A stretch of 64,000 nucleotides of DNA from Nocardiopsis alborubida (GCF_012396365.1 NZ_JAAXPG010000007.1:124001-188000), one strand, 5' to 3'; positions 41,922 through 50,704 are shown, counted from the stretch's first letter. Program-made: numbers and translations. The notes: a model not told the origin generated them from the letters alone.

Positions 41922-42761
41922 GTGAGCGAGTACGACAGGGCGGTCTCCCAGAACCGCGAGAACTGGGACCAGCGCGCCGACGTCCACGCGCGGTCGGCGA
42001 TGTACGACGTCGACGGGCTGATCGCGGACCCCTCACGCCTCTCATCGGTCGTACGCAACGACCTCGCGGTCCTCGCACCCCACCTGGAGGGCGGCACGGT
42101 GGCGGGCAGGTCGCTGCTGCACCTGCAGTGCCACATCGGCACCGACACCGTCTGCTGGGCCCAACTGGGCGCCGTGGACGTCCACGGCCTGGACCTGTCG
42201 CCGAACTCGCTGGCCCACGCCCGGCGCATCGCCGACGCCGTCGGCGCGGACGTCACCTGGGTCGAGGGCGACGCGCGCACCGCCTCCCAGGTCATCGACC
42301 GCACGTTCGGGGTGGTCGTGACCAGCGCCGGGACGATCGTGTGGCTGCCCGAGCTGCGCTCGTGGGCCAGGTCGATCCACGACCTGCTGGAACCGGGCGG
42401 GGTGTTCGCGATCCGCGACGACCACCCGATCCTGGGGGCCATGGACTTCGAGCCGTGGCAGGTGAGCGGTGACTACCTCAGCGGCGGGGGCGCCAACGTC
42501 TACGACGACGCGGCCACCTACACCGACGGGCCCACGGACTCGATCACCCAGACCGTCAACCACGAGTGGCGCCACGACCTGGCGGAGGTGACGGGCGCGC
42601 TGCTGGAGGCCGGACTGGTCGTCGAGGCGCTCGGGGAGCACCCGTTCATGGACTGGCCCGCCTTTCCCGGCCTGGTGGAGTGCCCGCAGGGGTGGCGGCT
42701 GCCCGAGGGCGCCCCCAGGATCCCGCTGAACTTCTCGGTGGTCGCGCGCCGCCCGGAGTGA
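41922..42761 (+). CDS. class I SAM-dependent methyltransferase
   Basis: 279 residues. It contains the recognisable LLHLQCHIGTDTVCWAQLGA motif I (a Gly-poor variant typical of this family), VHGLDLSPNSLAHAR, and WLPELRSWARSIHDLLEPGGVF. The C-terminus (PFMDWPAFPGLVECPQGWRLPEGAPRIPLNFSV) is family-specific. Acceptor unknown. GTG 41922 has GGAGCGAGG upstream. A terminator hairpin follows 17 bp after the stop. Confidence 0.88.
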   Translation: MSEYDRAVSQNRENWDQRADVHARSAMYDVDGLIADPSRLSSVVRNDLAVLAPHLEGGTVAGRSLLHLQCHIGTDTVCWAQLGAVDVHGLDLSPNSLAHARRIADAVGADVTWVEGDARTASQVIDRTFGVVVTSAGTIVWLPELRSWARSIHDLLEPGGVFAIRDDHPILGAMDFEPWQVSGDYLSGGGANVYDDAATYTDGPTDSITQTVNHEWRHDLAEVTGALLEAGLVVEALGEHPFMDWPAFPGLVECPQGWRLPEGAPRIPLNFSVVARRPE

Positions 42762-42777
42762 CCTCCCACGCGAACTC

Positions 42778-42794
42778 TCCCGCCGGCGGCGGGA
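42778..42794 (+). terminator. terminator hairpin after methyltransferase
   Basis: TCCCGCC-GGC-GGCGGGA, perfect 7-bp stem with 3-nt loop, just after the methyltransferase stop. Confidence 0.55.
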
Positions 42795-42946
42795 ACAGGG
42801 CAACACGGTGACGGCGTGCGTACTCCTCCTCGCTCCCGTCGAAGAGCCCACGGTCTGGGGCGCACCCGCGCAACGCGGTGAGGGCGGATTCGACCGAGCC
42901 GCCGGTGGTCGCAGGTCGCTACCGGGAAAGAACGACCGCCGCGGGC

Positions 42947-43858
42947 TCAGGCGGTGGCCTCGGGTGCGATCCGCTCCAGTGCCCGCACGGCCGCCGTCAC
43001 CGAGGGGTGCTCGCGCGAACCCCTGCGGGTACAGGTCACCAGCTTGCGCACCGGTGCGCGGGGGCCCTCCACGCGCACCCGGGTGACCGGCAGGGCGGGG
43101 GAGACGTCGGCCAGACGGGGCACCAGCGCCACCCCCAGGCCGTGCGCGACCAGGGTAGCCACCGAACTCCACGACCGCGCCTGGTGCGGCCCGTGGGGCG
43201 TGAAGCCCGCCGCGCCGCACGCCACCACGGCGTGCGCGCGACAGGTCGTGTCCGGCGGCGACAGAACCCAGGTCTCGGTGGCGACCTCCTCCAGCGGCAC
43301 GCTCGCGCGCCCGGCGAGGCGGTGACCGTCGGCCACCAGAAGGTCGAGCACGTCGTCCAGCAGCGGCACCTGGTCGAAACGGGCGTCGGTGGGCGGCGGG
43401 GAGCCCGGCGCGACCTCGATGACGGTCAGGTCGATGTCGCCCCGGAAGAGCAGGTCCATGCACTCGCCGGGCTCGGCCTCCAGGAGTCGTACGTCCAGAC
43501 GCGGGTGGTCGGCGCGCAGGGCGGCGGCCATCGGCACGAGCAGACTCGACAACGCGGTGGGGAAGGCCGCCACCCGCAGGGTTCCGGAGGGCTCGGTGCC
43601 CAGCCCGAGCATCTCGGTCTCGGCCTGCTCCCACCGCGCCTGGATGGCGTCGGCGTGCCCCAGCAGGCTGCGCGCGGCCGGGGTGAGCAGCACGCCCCGG
43701 CCGTTCGGCTCCAGGAGGGCGACGCCCAGCTCCCGTCCCAGCTGGCGGATCTGCTGGGAGGCGGCCGAGGGGGTGAAGTGCAGGGCCTCCGCCGCCGCGG
43801 TGACCGTGCCGTAGTGGGCGACGGCCCGCAGGATACGCAGGCGCCGAAGGTCGATCAT
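42947..43858 (-). CDS. LysR-family regulator
   Basis: 303 residues. N-terminal HTH: VTAAAEALHFTPSAASQQIRQLGRELG (residues 18-44). The LysR substrate-binding domain follows from residue 90. ATG 43858 starts MIDLRRLRILRAVA. It is divergent from a small zinc-ribbon gene, with a 7-bp dyad between them. Inducer unknown. Confidence 0.9.
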   Translation of the reverse strand: MIDLRRLRILRAVAHYGTVTAAAEALHFTPSAASQQIRQLGRELGVALLEPNGRGVLLTPAARSLLGHADAIQARWEQAETEMLGLGTEPSGTLRVAAFPTALSSLLVPMAAALRADHPRLDVRLLEAEPGECMDLLFRGDIDLTVIEVAPGSPPPTDARFDQVPLLDDVLDLLVADGHRLAGRASVPLEEVATETWVLSPPDTTCRAHAVVACGAAGFTPHGPHQARSWSSVATLVAHGLGVALVPRLADVSPALPVTRVRVEGPRAPVRKLVTCTRRGSREHPSVTAAVRALERIAPEATA

Positions 43859-43863
43859 GAAGG

Positions 43864-43893
43864 TGATTCTTCACGGTTCCCTTCACAGAATCA
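43864..43893. promoter_or_regulatory. LysR-type operator dyad
   Basis: TGATTCT (43864-43870) and AGAATCA (43887-43893) with a 16-bp spacer, plus repeated TTCA half-sites. It starts 6 bp upstream of the LysR start and serves the divergent zinc-ribbon gene as well. Confidence 0.5.
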
Positions 43894-43953
43894 ACCTGGA
43901 CTTCAACAGTCCTGGGGGCGAAGCTGGTGGCGGAACCGAGGAGGAGGTGCACG

Positions 43954-44160
43954 ATGAACGCTGTCTGCCCGCACTGCGGCTGGCCCGACGACCAGCCCTT
44001 CCGGGTCGTGTCCCGGCACACCACCGGCCGCGGCCTCACCGTGTGGGTGCGCTGCGCCTGCGGGTCGGTGCAGGTGCGCGAGATCAGCGCGGCGGGGACA
44101 CGCGTCCTCTCACGCGGCCGTCCCGCGCCGGGTCCGGACCCCCGGGGATGCCGCGCCTGA
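43954..44160 (+). CDS. small zinc-ribbon protein
   Basis: 68 residues. CPHCGW near the N-terminus and RCACGS near residue 32 provide four cysteines for a zinc ribbon (CxxC-x24-CxC). ATG 43954 has a strong GAGGAGGAGG site 6 nt upstream. Function unknown; possibly a small regulatory or binding protein linked to the divergent LysR. Confidence 0.7.
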   Translation: MNAVCPHCGWPDDQPFRVVSRHTTGRGLTVWVRCACGSVQVREISAAGTRVLSRGRPAPGPDPRGCRA

Positions 44161-44277
44161 GGCCGTCCACAGGACCCTGCGCGGGTGAGCGCCCTCGCCG
44201 GGGGAGGAGGCGTTCCCTCCTTTCCGGCGGAGCGGACGGGCGCCGCACGACGCGCCGGGCCCCGGCACGCCGGTCGT

Positions 44278-45084
44278 TCACGGGTCGGCCCGCCCGCTCT
44301 CCGGCGGCGCAGGCTCGGACGGCGCGGCGGCGCGCCCCAGCTCGGCCCTCAGCTCGCGGACCTGCTCGGTGAGTTCACGCAGCTGCCGCGCGGTGTCCTC
44401 GTCAAAGGTCCGCTCACGCGTCTCCTTGCTGTCATCCACGCGCTGGACCAGCCACGTGGACAGCGTTCCGGTGATGACGCCGAGCAGACCGATGCCCATG
44501 ACGAAGAGGAAGGCGGCGATCAGGCGGCCCGTGCCGGTGACCGGGTACAGGTCCCCGTAGCCGACGGTGGACACCGTCACCAGCGACCACCAGAACGCGT
44601 CGGCGAGTGTGGTGATGTTGGCGTCCGGGGCGCCCTGCTCCGCGCGCAGGACGCTCACCGAGGCCATGACGAGCATGACGACGGTGATGCCCGCGGTGTA
44701 CAGCAGTACGTGCCCGCGCAGGGACACCGACATGTGCCGGTGCAGCAGGGACACGACGGTCAGGAGCCGGACCAGGTGCAGGGGGCGCAGCACCGGCAGC
44801 ACCACGATCAGCAGGTCCAGCAGGTTCTGTCGTACGAAGGTCCACCGGTCCGGTGACAGGTACAGGCGTACGGTGTAGTCGACGGCGAAGACGACCCACA
44901 CGACCGCGATGAGCACCCCGCACAGCTCCACCCAGTACGGGGGCAGGTCGGGGTCTACGGCGGGCCAGGCGTAGGCGCCGATGAACACCAGGGCCGCGAA
45001 CACCAGCGGCAGCTCGGTCGCGGAGCTCCAGCGCTTCAGACGGTCCGGGGGCCGGGGGGAGGAGGACGTGCTGTGCTGTTCCAC
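44278..45084 (-). CDS. voltage-gated-type potassium channel
   Basis: 268 residues. Membrane helices run from residue 20, with a voltage-sensor-like Arg-rich segment (VLRPLHLVRLLTVVSLLHRH). The pore contains the selectivity filter in WWSLVTVSTVGYGDLYPV, followed by the inner helix FLFVMGIGLLGVITGTLS and a C-terminal coiled-coil of about 40 residues (TARQLRELTEQVRELRAEL). It should form tetramers that conduct K+. GTG 45084 preferred; upstream GTGs exist. Confidence 0.88.
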   Translation of the reverse strand: MEQHSTSSSPRPPDRLKRWSSATELPLVFAALVFIGAYAWPAVDPDLPPYWVELCGVLIAVVWVVFAVDYTVRLYLSPDRWTFVRQNLLDLLIVVLPVLRPLHLVRLLTVVSLLHRHMSVSLRGHVLLYTAGITVVMLVMASVSVLRAEQGAPDANITTLADAFWWSLVTVSTVGYGDLYPVTGTGRLIAAFLFVMGIGLLGVITGTLSTWLVQRVDDSKETRERTFDEDTARQLRELTEQVRELRAELGRAAAPSEPAPPESGRADP

Positions 45085-45209
45085 GCTCCGATTCGACCAA
45101 ACTCCGTTCGCCCAGGCCACGCCCGGGTGCCCTTCCGGCCAGCTCGGATCGTCCACAGGGCTGGTGCGCACATGGTGGCCGGTGAGTCGTCCGCGATACG
45201 GTTGTGGTC

Positions 45210-45911
45210 ATGGACAACGCACCGACACGACCGTCCACGTCGGTTGAGGACTACGTGAAGGTCATCTACGACCTCCAGGAACGCGGCACCGGGCCGGTGA
45301 CCATCTCCCGCATGGCCGAGCGCCTGTCGGTGTCCAATTCCTCGGTGTCGGGCATGCTGCGCAAACTCAGCGAACTGGGCCTGGTGGAGCACCGCCGCTA
45401 CGGCGCGGTCAACCTCACCGAGCCCGGGACCAAGGCGGCCCTGTCGGTGCTGCGCCGCCACCGTCTGTTGGAGACCTACCTGGTCGCCGAGCTGGGCTAC
45501 TCCTGGGACGAGGTGCACGACGAGGCCGAGATCCTCGAACACGTGGTCTCGGACAAGTTCGTCGACCGCATCGCCCACCACCTGGGCGATCCCGTGGTCG
45601 ACCCGCACGGCGACCCCATCCCCACCCGCGACGGCCACATCGTCGAGCGCGAGAGCCTGCTGCTGTCAGAGGCGGAGAAGGGCGTCAGCGGCGTGATCGT
45701 GCGCGTCAACGACACCGACCCCGACCTGCTGCGCTACCTGGCCGACATCGAGATCGGCATCGGGATGCGCGTGGAGGTGGCCGAGCGCCGCCCCTACGCC
45801 GGGTCGATGCAGATCACCGTGGGCCGCGACGAGGGCGCCCCCGAGCGCTCCCAGGCCCTGGGCCTGGTGGCCGCCGAGGCACTGTGGATCAGCCCCGACG
45901 ACCAGGGGTAG
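45210..45911 (+). CDS. DtxR/MntR-family metal-dependent regulator
   Basis: 233 residues: HTH (residues 7-65), metal-binding dimerisation domain (70-140, with HDEAEILEHVVSD and GDPIPTRDG) and a C-terminal SH3-like domain. In DtxR the metal site 2 has Cys102 in DEACRWEH; here that position is Glu (DEAEILEH), as in MntR, suggesting Mn rather than Fe sensing. The start at ATG 45210 is supported by TACGGT 7 nt upstream (leaderless); GTG 45204 is an alternative. No metal transporter is adjacent. Confidence 0.87.
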   Translation: MDNAPTRPSTSVEDYVKVIYDLQERGTGPVTISRMAERLSVSNSSVSGMLRKLSELGLVEHRRYGAVNLTEPGTKAALSVLRRHRLLETYLVAELGYSWDEVHDEAEILEHVVSDKFVDRIAHHLGDPVVDPHGDPIPTRDGHIVERESLLLSEAEKGVSGVIVRVNDTDPDLLRYLADIEIGIGMRVEVAERRPYAGSMQITVGRDEGAPERSQALGLVAAEALWISPDDQG

Positions 45912-45994
45912 GAGCTTTCCGGAAACGCCGTCGCTACCCGAAGGATGTGGCTACCGTGGGTGACGAGAACGATCCGACGACCGGAGGCAGCGAC

Positions 45995-46600
45995 ATGCCC
46001 GTTTCCCCTGTGGCCGAACGCCAGTCCTCCACCGGATCCCGGTACGAGCCGCTGACCCCGCCTCCGGAGGGATTCACCGCCGACGACCTGGACAGCATCC
46101 CGGATCTTCCGCCGCACACCGAACTCATCGACGGAAGCCTGGTACTGGTGACCCCTCAACGCAACTTCCACACGGTCGTGCTCTCGGTCCTGGACACTCG
46201 CCTGTTCGAGCAGGCCCCCGACCGCCTGCGCGTGCGCAGGGAAATGACCCTCAAACTCGGTCCGCGGCAAAGGCCCGAGCCCGATCTCGTCCTGGTGCAG
46301 ACCCAGGCGACCGGGGGGACGGAGCAGACCTGGTTCGCAGCCGAAGCGGTGGAACTCGTGGTCGAGGTGGTCTCTCCCGAATCGGAGCTGCGTGACCGTG
46401 AGCGCAAACCGCAGCTGTACGCCGAGGCCGGTATCCCCAACTTCTGGTTGATCGAGCAGGACCGGGGCGAAGCCGTGGTGTTCGCTCATGAGCTCGCTCC
46501 CACCGGCGGATACGCCAGGCCCACAGTTCATCGGCAGCGCCTCAAGACCTCCCGGCCCTTTCCCATCGACATCGACCTGACTGAGATCCAGCGCCGCTGA
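45995..46600 (+). CDS. Uma2-family endonuclease-like protein
   Basis: 201 residues, paralogue of the protein at 28591-29166. Shared blocks are DLPPHTELIDGSLVLV, RVRREMTLKLGPRQRPEPDLVLV and YAEAGIPNFW, plus DIDLTEIQRR at the end. The PD-(D/E)XK residues are kept (EPDL, VEVVS, RKPQ). CGGAGG lies 7 nt before ATG 45995. Role unknown. Confidence 0.88.
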   Translation: MPVSPVAERQSSTGSRYEPLTPPPEGFTADDLDSIPDLPPHTELIDGSLVLVTPQRNFHTVVLSVLDTRLFEQAPDRLRVRREMTLKLGPRQRPEPDLVLVQTQATGGTEQTWFAAEAVELVVEVVSPESELRDRERKPQLYAEAGIPNFWLIEQDRGEAVVFAHELAPTGGYARPTVHRQRLKTSRPFPIDIDLTEIQRR

Positions 46601-46607
46601 GCCGGTC

Positions 46608-46667
46608 GCCTCGACCCGGTCCGGGCGACGGGTGGCGCGCATCCGCCGCCCGGGCCCGCGTCGAGGC
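46608..46667. terminator. bidirectional nested hairpin between Uma2 and phoD genes
   Basis: GCCTCGAC (46608-46615) with GTCGAGGC (46660-46667) encloses CCGGGCG (46621-46627) with CGCCCGG (46647-46653). It sits exactly between the two convergent stops. Confidence 0.7.
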
Positions 46668-48281
46668 TCATCCCTCGACGCGCACGCCCGCCACGCCGTC
46701 CCCGATCACGAACCGCGCCCGGTCGCGGATGGGCGAGCCGGGCTCACTCACGCGGTCCACGACGCGGTAGTCGGCCGTCCACTCGGTGGGCGTGACGACG
46801 TTGCGCACGTAGCCCCGCTTGCGGTTGACGAACCTGATGTGGGGGTTCTCCCGCAGCTGCACCTCGTCGCCGGGGGCCTGCTCGGTACCGTCGCCGCCGC
46901 TGGTGACGGACGTGCCCACCAGCTCGGTGGCCACCGTCGGCGACTCGGGGGCGTCGAAGTCGGCCTTGACGTCGCACACGTAGTTGGCGTGCACGTCCCC
47001 GGTGATCACCACCCCGTTGCGCGTGCGCGCCAGCTGGTCGCGGACCTCGTCGCGGTCCACGAGGTAGTTGTCCCAGGCGTCGTTGCTGAAGTTGGTCGCC
47101 TCCCCCTCGGCGAAGTCGCGCTGGGAGAAGAACACCTGCTGGGCGAGCACGTTCCAGCGGGCCCGCGACGAGGACAGCCCCTCCCTCAGCCACCGTTTCT
47201 GCCCGGCGCCGAGCAGGGTGCGCGAGGGGTCGCCGCGCTCGGCGTCGGACACCTGCGGGTCGCGGTACTGGCGGGTGTCGAGCAGGTGCATGTCCACCAG
47301 GTCGCCGAAGACCAGTCTGCGGTAGAGCTGCATGTCGGGGCCGACCGGCGTCTGGGCGAAGCGCAGCGGCATGTGCTCGTAGTAGGCCTTCAGCGCCTGG
47401 GCGCGCCGACGCAGGAACTCCTCGGCCGGGACGTCCTCACCGTTGGAACGGTCGTCGGCCCAGTTGTTCTCCAGTTCGTGGTCGTCGAAGACCACCGCCC
47501 ACGGGAAGGCGGCGTGCGCGGCCTGGAGGTTGGCGTCGCTCTTGTACTGGGCGTGCCGGACGCGGTACTCGGCCAGGGTGCGGGCCTCCCGGTCGGGGAG
47601 GTGGCCCCGGCCCAGGCTCCCCTGGCCGCCCGTCTCGTAGATGTAGTCGCCCAGGAAGGCGACCAGGTCCAGGTCCTCCTCGGCCAGGTGCGCGTGGGCG
47701 TTGTAGTGCCCGGCAGCGTAGCTCTGGCAGCTGGCGAACGCGAAGGAGAACCGGTCCGTGCGGATCCCGGGAGGCGGGGCGGTCTTGGTACGGCCGACCT
47801 GGCTGATCTCGGTGCCCACGCGGAACCGGTAGAAGTACTCGGCGCCGGGCCGCAGTCCCTGCGCCTCCACGTGCACCGAGTGGGCGGCGTCGGGGCCCGT
47901 CTCCACGGTGCCGGACGCGGAGAGGAGACCGAAGTCCTCGTCCTCCGACACCTGCCACTCGACCTCCACCCGCCGGTCGGGCATGCCGCCCAGTCCGTCC
48001 TCGGCGAAGGGGTTGGGGGCCAGGCGGGTCCAGAGCACGACACTGCTGTGGAAGGGGTCGCCGGAGGCGACGCCCAGGGTGAAGGGCTCGGCGATGCCGC
48101 CCGACCCGGCGGCGTCGGCGCGGACGGAGGCTTCGGCCCGGACGCCGGGACTCCAGGCGGTGCCCAGCGCGACGGCGCCCAGGGTGGCCGCGCCGCCGGC
48201 CAGGGCCTGGCGCCGGGTGGTGCTGCTGACGGTCGTGGCGGGGAGGGGAACGGGGGCGGGGGTGCGGGGGGTTCCCGGCAT
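46668..48281 (-). CDS. phoD: alkaline phosphatase D (PhoD), Tat-exported
   Basis: 537 residues. The N-terminus carries a twin-arginine-like signal (TTRRQALAGGAATLGAVALG). The phosphodiesterase/phosphatase domain contains FASCQSY, AFLGDYIYE, VVFDDHELENNWAD and ITGDVHANYV, which supply the Ca/Fe ligands. It releases phosphate from organic phosphodiesters outside the cell. ATG 48281. A PHO-box-like GTTCACC is 103 bp upstream. Confidence 0.9.
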   Translation of the reverse strand: MPGTPRTPAPVPLPATTVSSTTRRQALAGGAATLGAVALGTAWSPGVRAEASVRADAAGSGGIAEPFTLGVASGDPFHSSVVLWTRLAPNPFAEDGLGGMPDRRVEVEWQVSEDEDFGLLSASGTVETGPDAAHSVHVEAQGLRPGAEYFYRFRVGTEISQVGRTKTAPPPGIRTDRFSFAFASCQSYAAGHYNAHAHLAEEDLDLVAFLGDYIYETGGQGSLGRGHLPDREARTLAEYRVRHAQYKSDANLQAAHAAFPWAVVFDDHELENNWADDRSNGEDVPAEEFLRRRAQALKAYYEHMPLRFAQTPVGPDMQLYRRLVFGDLVDMHLLDTRQYRDPQVSDAERGDPSRTLLGAGQKRWLREGLSSSRARWNVLAQQVFFSQRDFAEGEATNFSNDAWDNYLVDRDEVRDQLARTRNGVVITGDVHANYVCDVKADFDAPESPTVATELVGTSVTSGGDGTEQAPGDEVQLRENPHIRFVNRKRGYVRNVVTPTEWTADYRVVDRVSEPGSPIRDRARFVIGDGVAGVRVEG

Positions 48282-48383
48282 GGACGGTCTCCTGATCGGG
48301 TCGCGGGGGAACCCGACCCCGTGTCGGGCCGGGCGGGGGACCGTGCTCTATCCGGCCATGGCGGACGGAACGTCCCAACCATC

Positions 48384-48394
48384 GGTTGGTGAAC
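48384..48394 (-). promoter_or_regulatory. possible PHO box upstream of phoD
   Basis: GTTCACCAACC on the minus strand matches the GTTCACC core of streptomycete PhoP direct repeats. A second, weaker unit (GTTCCGTCC) follows about 23 nt downstream on the same strand. Placement upstream of an alkaline phosphatase gene is the main support. Confidence 0.35.
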
Positions 48395-48538
48395 GTTGGA
48401 CCCCTTAGGGTGACTAACAGGTGACGGTCCGTTGCGGTGCAGGTCAGGCCCGCAACACGCCGGAGGGCCGGAAAACTCGTCGCGCCGCCCGCAGACTGCG
48501 GTCCGCCCGCGCGCCGGAAACCGAATCCGAACGAACAC

Positions 48539-48552
48539 TTCGGATATACGAA
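48539..48552. promoter_or_regulatory. operator-like palindrome
   Basis: TTCG-G-ATAT-A-CGAA, nearly perfect 14-bp palindrome 46 bp upstream of the NAD(P)-binding protein gene. An HxlR/MarR/TetR-type site is likely; the MarR gene downstream in the same direction is a candidate. Confidence 0.4.
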
Positions 48553-48598
48553 CTATGATGGTGTCTCAGGAGACCCTCCAGACACCCGAGGAGCCAGC

Positions 48599-49228
48599 AT
48601 GCGCATCACCGTCCTGGGCGCCACCGGAGGCACCGGGCGCCACGTCGTGGACCAGGCCCTGGACGCGGGGCACCGGGTCACGGCCCTGGTCCGCGATCCG
48701 GCGCGGCTGCCCGTCGCCCACGAGCGACTGGAGACGGTCCGGATGCCCGCCCCCGAACCCGACCGGTTGCGCTCCCTGCTCTCCGCGACGGACGCGGTGG
48801 TCTCTGCGCTGGCCGCGAGCGCCAAGGGCGGTTTTCCCTCCACCACCTGGATCGACGCGGTGCTGAGCGCGCTGGAGGGCGATCGCGCCACACGCCTGGC
48901 CGTGGTCAGCGCCTCACCCGTCGGTCCGAGGGAACCGGGCGAACCGCTGCCGCAGCGGCTGCTCATGCCGCTGATCGGCAGGCTCTTCCGCGACGTCTAC
49001 CTCGACCTGGGGCGGACGGAGGCCGCCCTGGAGGACAGCGGCGCCGCCTGGACCGTCGTGCGCCCGCCCCAGCTGACCGACACCCCGGCCACGGGGGAGT
49101 ACCGCCTGCTCCTGGACCGCAACGTGCCCTCCGGTTACCGGATCTCGCGCGCGGACCTGGCACACGCGCTGCTGCGGGTCCTGGACGACCCGGCCACCGT
49201 GCGCCGGGCCGTCGGCGTCGCCGACTGA
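48599..49228 (+). CDS. NAD(P)-binding NmrA/SDR-like protein
   Basis: 209 residues of the atypical SDR (NAD(P)H-binding) type: ITVLGATGGTGRHVVDQALDAGHRVTALVRDPARLP at the N-terminus, then AVVSALAAS and AWTVVRPPQLTD. No YxxxK catalytic pair is seen; such proteins act as redox sensors or flavin/quinone reductases. CGAGGAG precedes ATG 48599. A MarR gene follows 40 bp later, probably in the same operon. Confidence 0.87.
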   Translation: MRITVLGATGGTGRHVVDQALDAGHRVTALVRDPARLPVAHERLETVRMPAPEPDRLRSLLSATDAVVSALAASAKGGFPSTTWIDAVLSALEGDRATRLAVVSASPVGPREPGEPLPQRLLMPLIGRLFRDVYLDLGRTEAALEDSGAAWTVVRPPQLTDTPATGEYRLLLDRNVPSGYRISRADLAHALLRVLDDPATVRRAVGVAD

Positions 49229-49268
49229 CCCCCGAACGGCCACGTCACACCCCCGGTAGCATCGGCGC

Positions 49269-49766
49269 ATGGATCAGGGGGCGGGCCGGGAAGAGGCCGA
49301 CGAGACACGCGTGCCGGACCGCGAACTGGTGGAGGGGGCGCTGCGCTTCGTGCCCCTCATCGAGACCTACTACCGCCGTGCCCACGCCGAGATGCCCGCC
49401 GGACTGCGGCGGCTGTTCACCGACCACCACCTCACCGCCCGGCACGGCGCGGTGCTGTCCCAGCTCGTCCACGGCCAGGAACTCGGGATGGGCGAGCTCT
49501 CCTCACGTCTGGGGGTGGGCCCCTCCACCGTCAGCGAACTGGTCGGCGACCTGACCCGGGTGGGGCTGGTGACGCGCCGCGAGGACCCTGCCAACCGGCG
49601 GCGCGCCCTGATATCGCTGGCCGACGAGCACCTCGACCTCATGCGCGCGTTCGTGGCCAGCCGGGCCCAATCCCTGCTGCGGACCTTCGACCGGCTCTCG
49701 CCGGAGCAGCGGGAGGGGTTCGCCGCCGGACTGGAGGCCTGGGCCCGCGAGCTGCACGGGATCTGA
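49269..49766 (+). CDS. MarR-family regulator
   Basis: 165 residues. Core winged HTH: ARHGAVLSQLVHGQELGMGELSSRLGVGPSTVSELVGDLTRVGLVTRREDPANRR (residues 58-113). TAGCAT ends 6 nt before ATG 49269, so it has its own probable leaderless promoter besides the preceding gene. It likely controls the preceding oxidoreductase. Ligand unknown. Confidence 0.9.
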   Translation: MDQGAGREEADETRVPDRELVEGALRFVPLIETYYRRAHAEMPAGLRRLFTDHHLTARHGAVLSQLVHGQELGMGELSSRLGVGPSTVSELVGDLTRVGLVTRREDPANRRRALISLADEHLDLMRAFVASRAQSLLRTFDRLSPEQREGFAAGLEAWARELHGI

Positions 49767-49797
49767 CCCGCACCCCTCCGGCGGGGGCTCCGGATGC

Positions 49798-50373
49798 TCA
49801 CGTGCGGTCGTAGGTCAGGACGACCATGCCGCCGGAGAGGGCCCGGGTCCCCGTGAGCGTGAAGTGCGTGGGGGAGAACCCGGCCCGGAACAGGGGGACA
49901 CCGTCCCCCGCGACGACCGGGTAGAGCTTGATGACCAGGGAGTCGATCTCCGGCAGCAGGGCGCCGGCGAGACGGCCTCCACCCATGAGGTAGACGTCCC
50001 CGTCCTCTCCGCCCTCCTGGGACTTCAGCTCGCGGATCCGGTCGACCGCGTCGGAGGAGATGACCTCCACCTCCGGGTCGGAGCTGACGAGGCCCTCCGA
50101 CACGACGTACTGCCGCAGGTGGGCGTGGGGGCTGGTGATGCCCAGCTCCAGAGCGGGTTCGTAGGTGGCCCGCCCCTGCACGCCGACGGCGAAGTTCGGG
50201 TTGGGCACGTCCACGCCCAGCTGTCGCCGCACGTGCGTGGGCAGGGTGTCGGGATAGTGCTCGACGATGTGGTCGACGACGTCCCGGGTCACCGGCATGA
50301 AGTCGATCTGGCCCTCGGGTCCGGCGATGTAGCCGTCGATGGACATACCGACGTAGTACACGAGCTTGCGCAT
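49798..50373 (-). CDS. dihydrofolate reductase-family (RibD C-terminal) protein
   Basis: 191 residues: MRKLVYYVGMSIDGYIAGPEGQIDF at the start, LMGGGRLAGALLPEIDSLVIKLYPVVAGDGVPLF in the second half, typical of the RibD_C/YwjB-like group. NADPH-dependent reduction of a small molecule is likely; folate itself is doubtful. ATG 50373 has AGGAGG 7 nt upstream. It is the second gene of a two-gene unit divergent from a TetR gene. Confidence 0.87.
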   Translation of the reverse strand: MRKLVYYVGMSIDGYIAGPEGQIDFMPVTRDVVDHIVEHYPDTLPTHVRRQLGVDVPNPNFAVGVQGRATYEPALELGITSPHAHLRQYVVSEGLVSSDPEVEVISSDAVDRIRELKSQEGGEDGDVYLMGGGRLAGALLPEIDSLVIKLYPVVAGDGVPLFRAGFSPTHFTLTGTRALSGGMVVLTYDRT

Positions 50374-50414
50374 ACGCGTTCCTCCTGGTTCCAGCGGGGC
50401 GGTCGGGGTGGTGG

Positions 50415-50597
50415 TCAGCGGACACCGCCCGGCTTGGGCAGCGGCCTGGCGCGCCGCACCGAACGGGGCTTGGGGCGCTCGTCGCGGTACCTGCGCCGGG
50501 GCTGGGGCTGGGGAGGAGCGAAGGGCGGGAGGGCCTTCGGGCGGACCCCGGCGGACGGCGCGGCGGTCAGGTCCAGGCGGAGGGAATCGGCACGCAT
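50415..50597 (-). CDS. small basic Pro-rich protein
   Basis: 60 residues: MRADSLRLDLTAAPSAG followed by an Arg/Pro-rich tail (PQPQPRRRYRDERPKPRSVR). No family recognised. ATG 50597 has GAGAGGAAACCCC upstream, and it lies 41 bp before the reductase gene on the same strand, downstream of the TetR operator. Probably first gene of that operon. Confidence 0.5.
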   Translation of the reverse strand: MRADSLRLDLTAAPSAGVRPKALPPFAPPQPQPRRRYRDERPKPRSVRRARPLPKPGGVR

Positions 50598-50624
50598 GGG
50601 GTTTCCTCTCAAATTTGCTCGCTT

Positions 50625-50664
50625 CGTAGTACTCTGCTTGGAGTGGTAAGAACATAGTACTACG
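50625..50664. promoter_or_regulatory. TetR operator, 9-bp inverted repeat
   Basis: CGTAGTACT (50625-50633) and AGTACTACG (50656-50664), spacer 22 bp, each half containing the palindrome AGTACT. It is placed midway between the small-protein/reductase unit and the divergent TetR gene. Confidence 0.65.
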
Positions 50665-50704
50665 CTCGAAGTGGTGTCAACTTCGTTCTGAGGAGAGATC
50701 TGAC

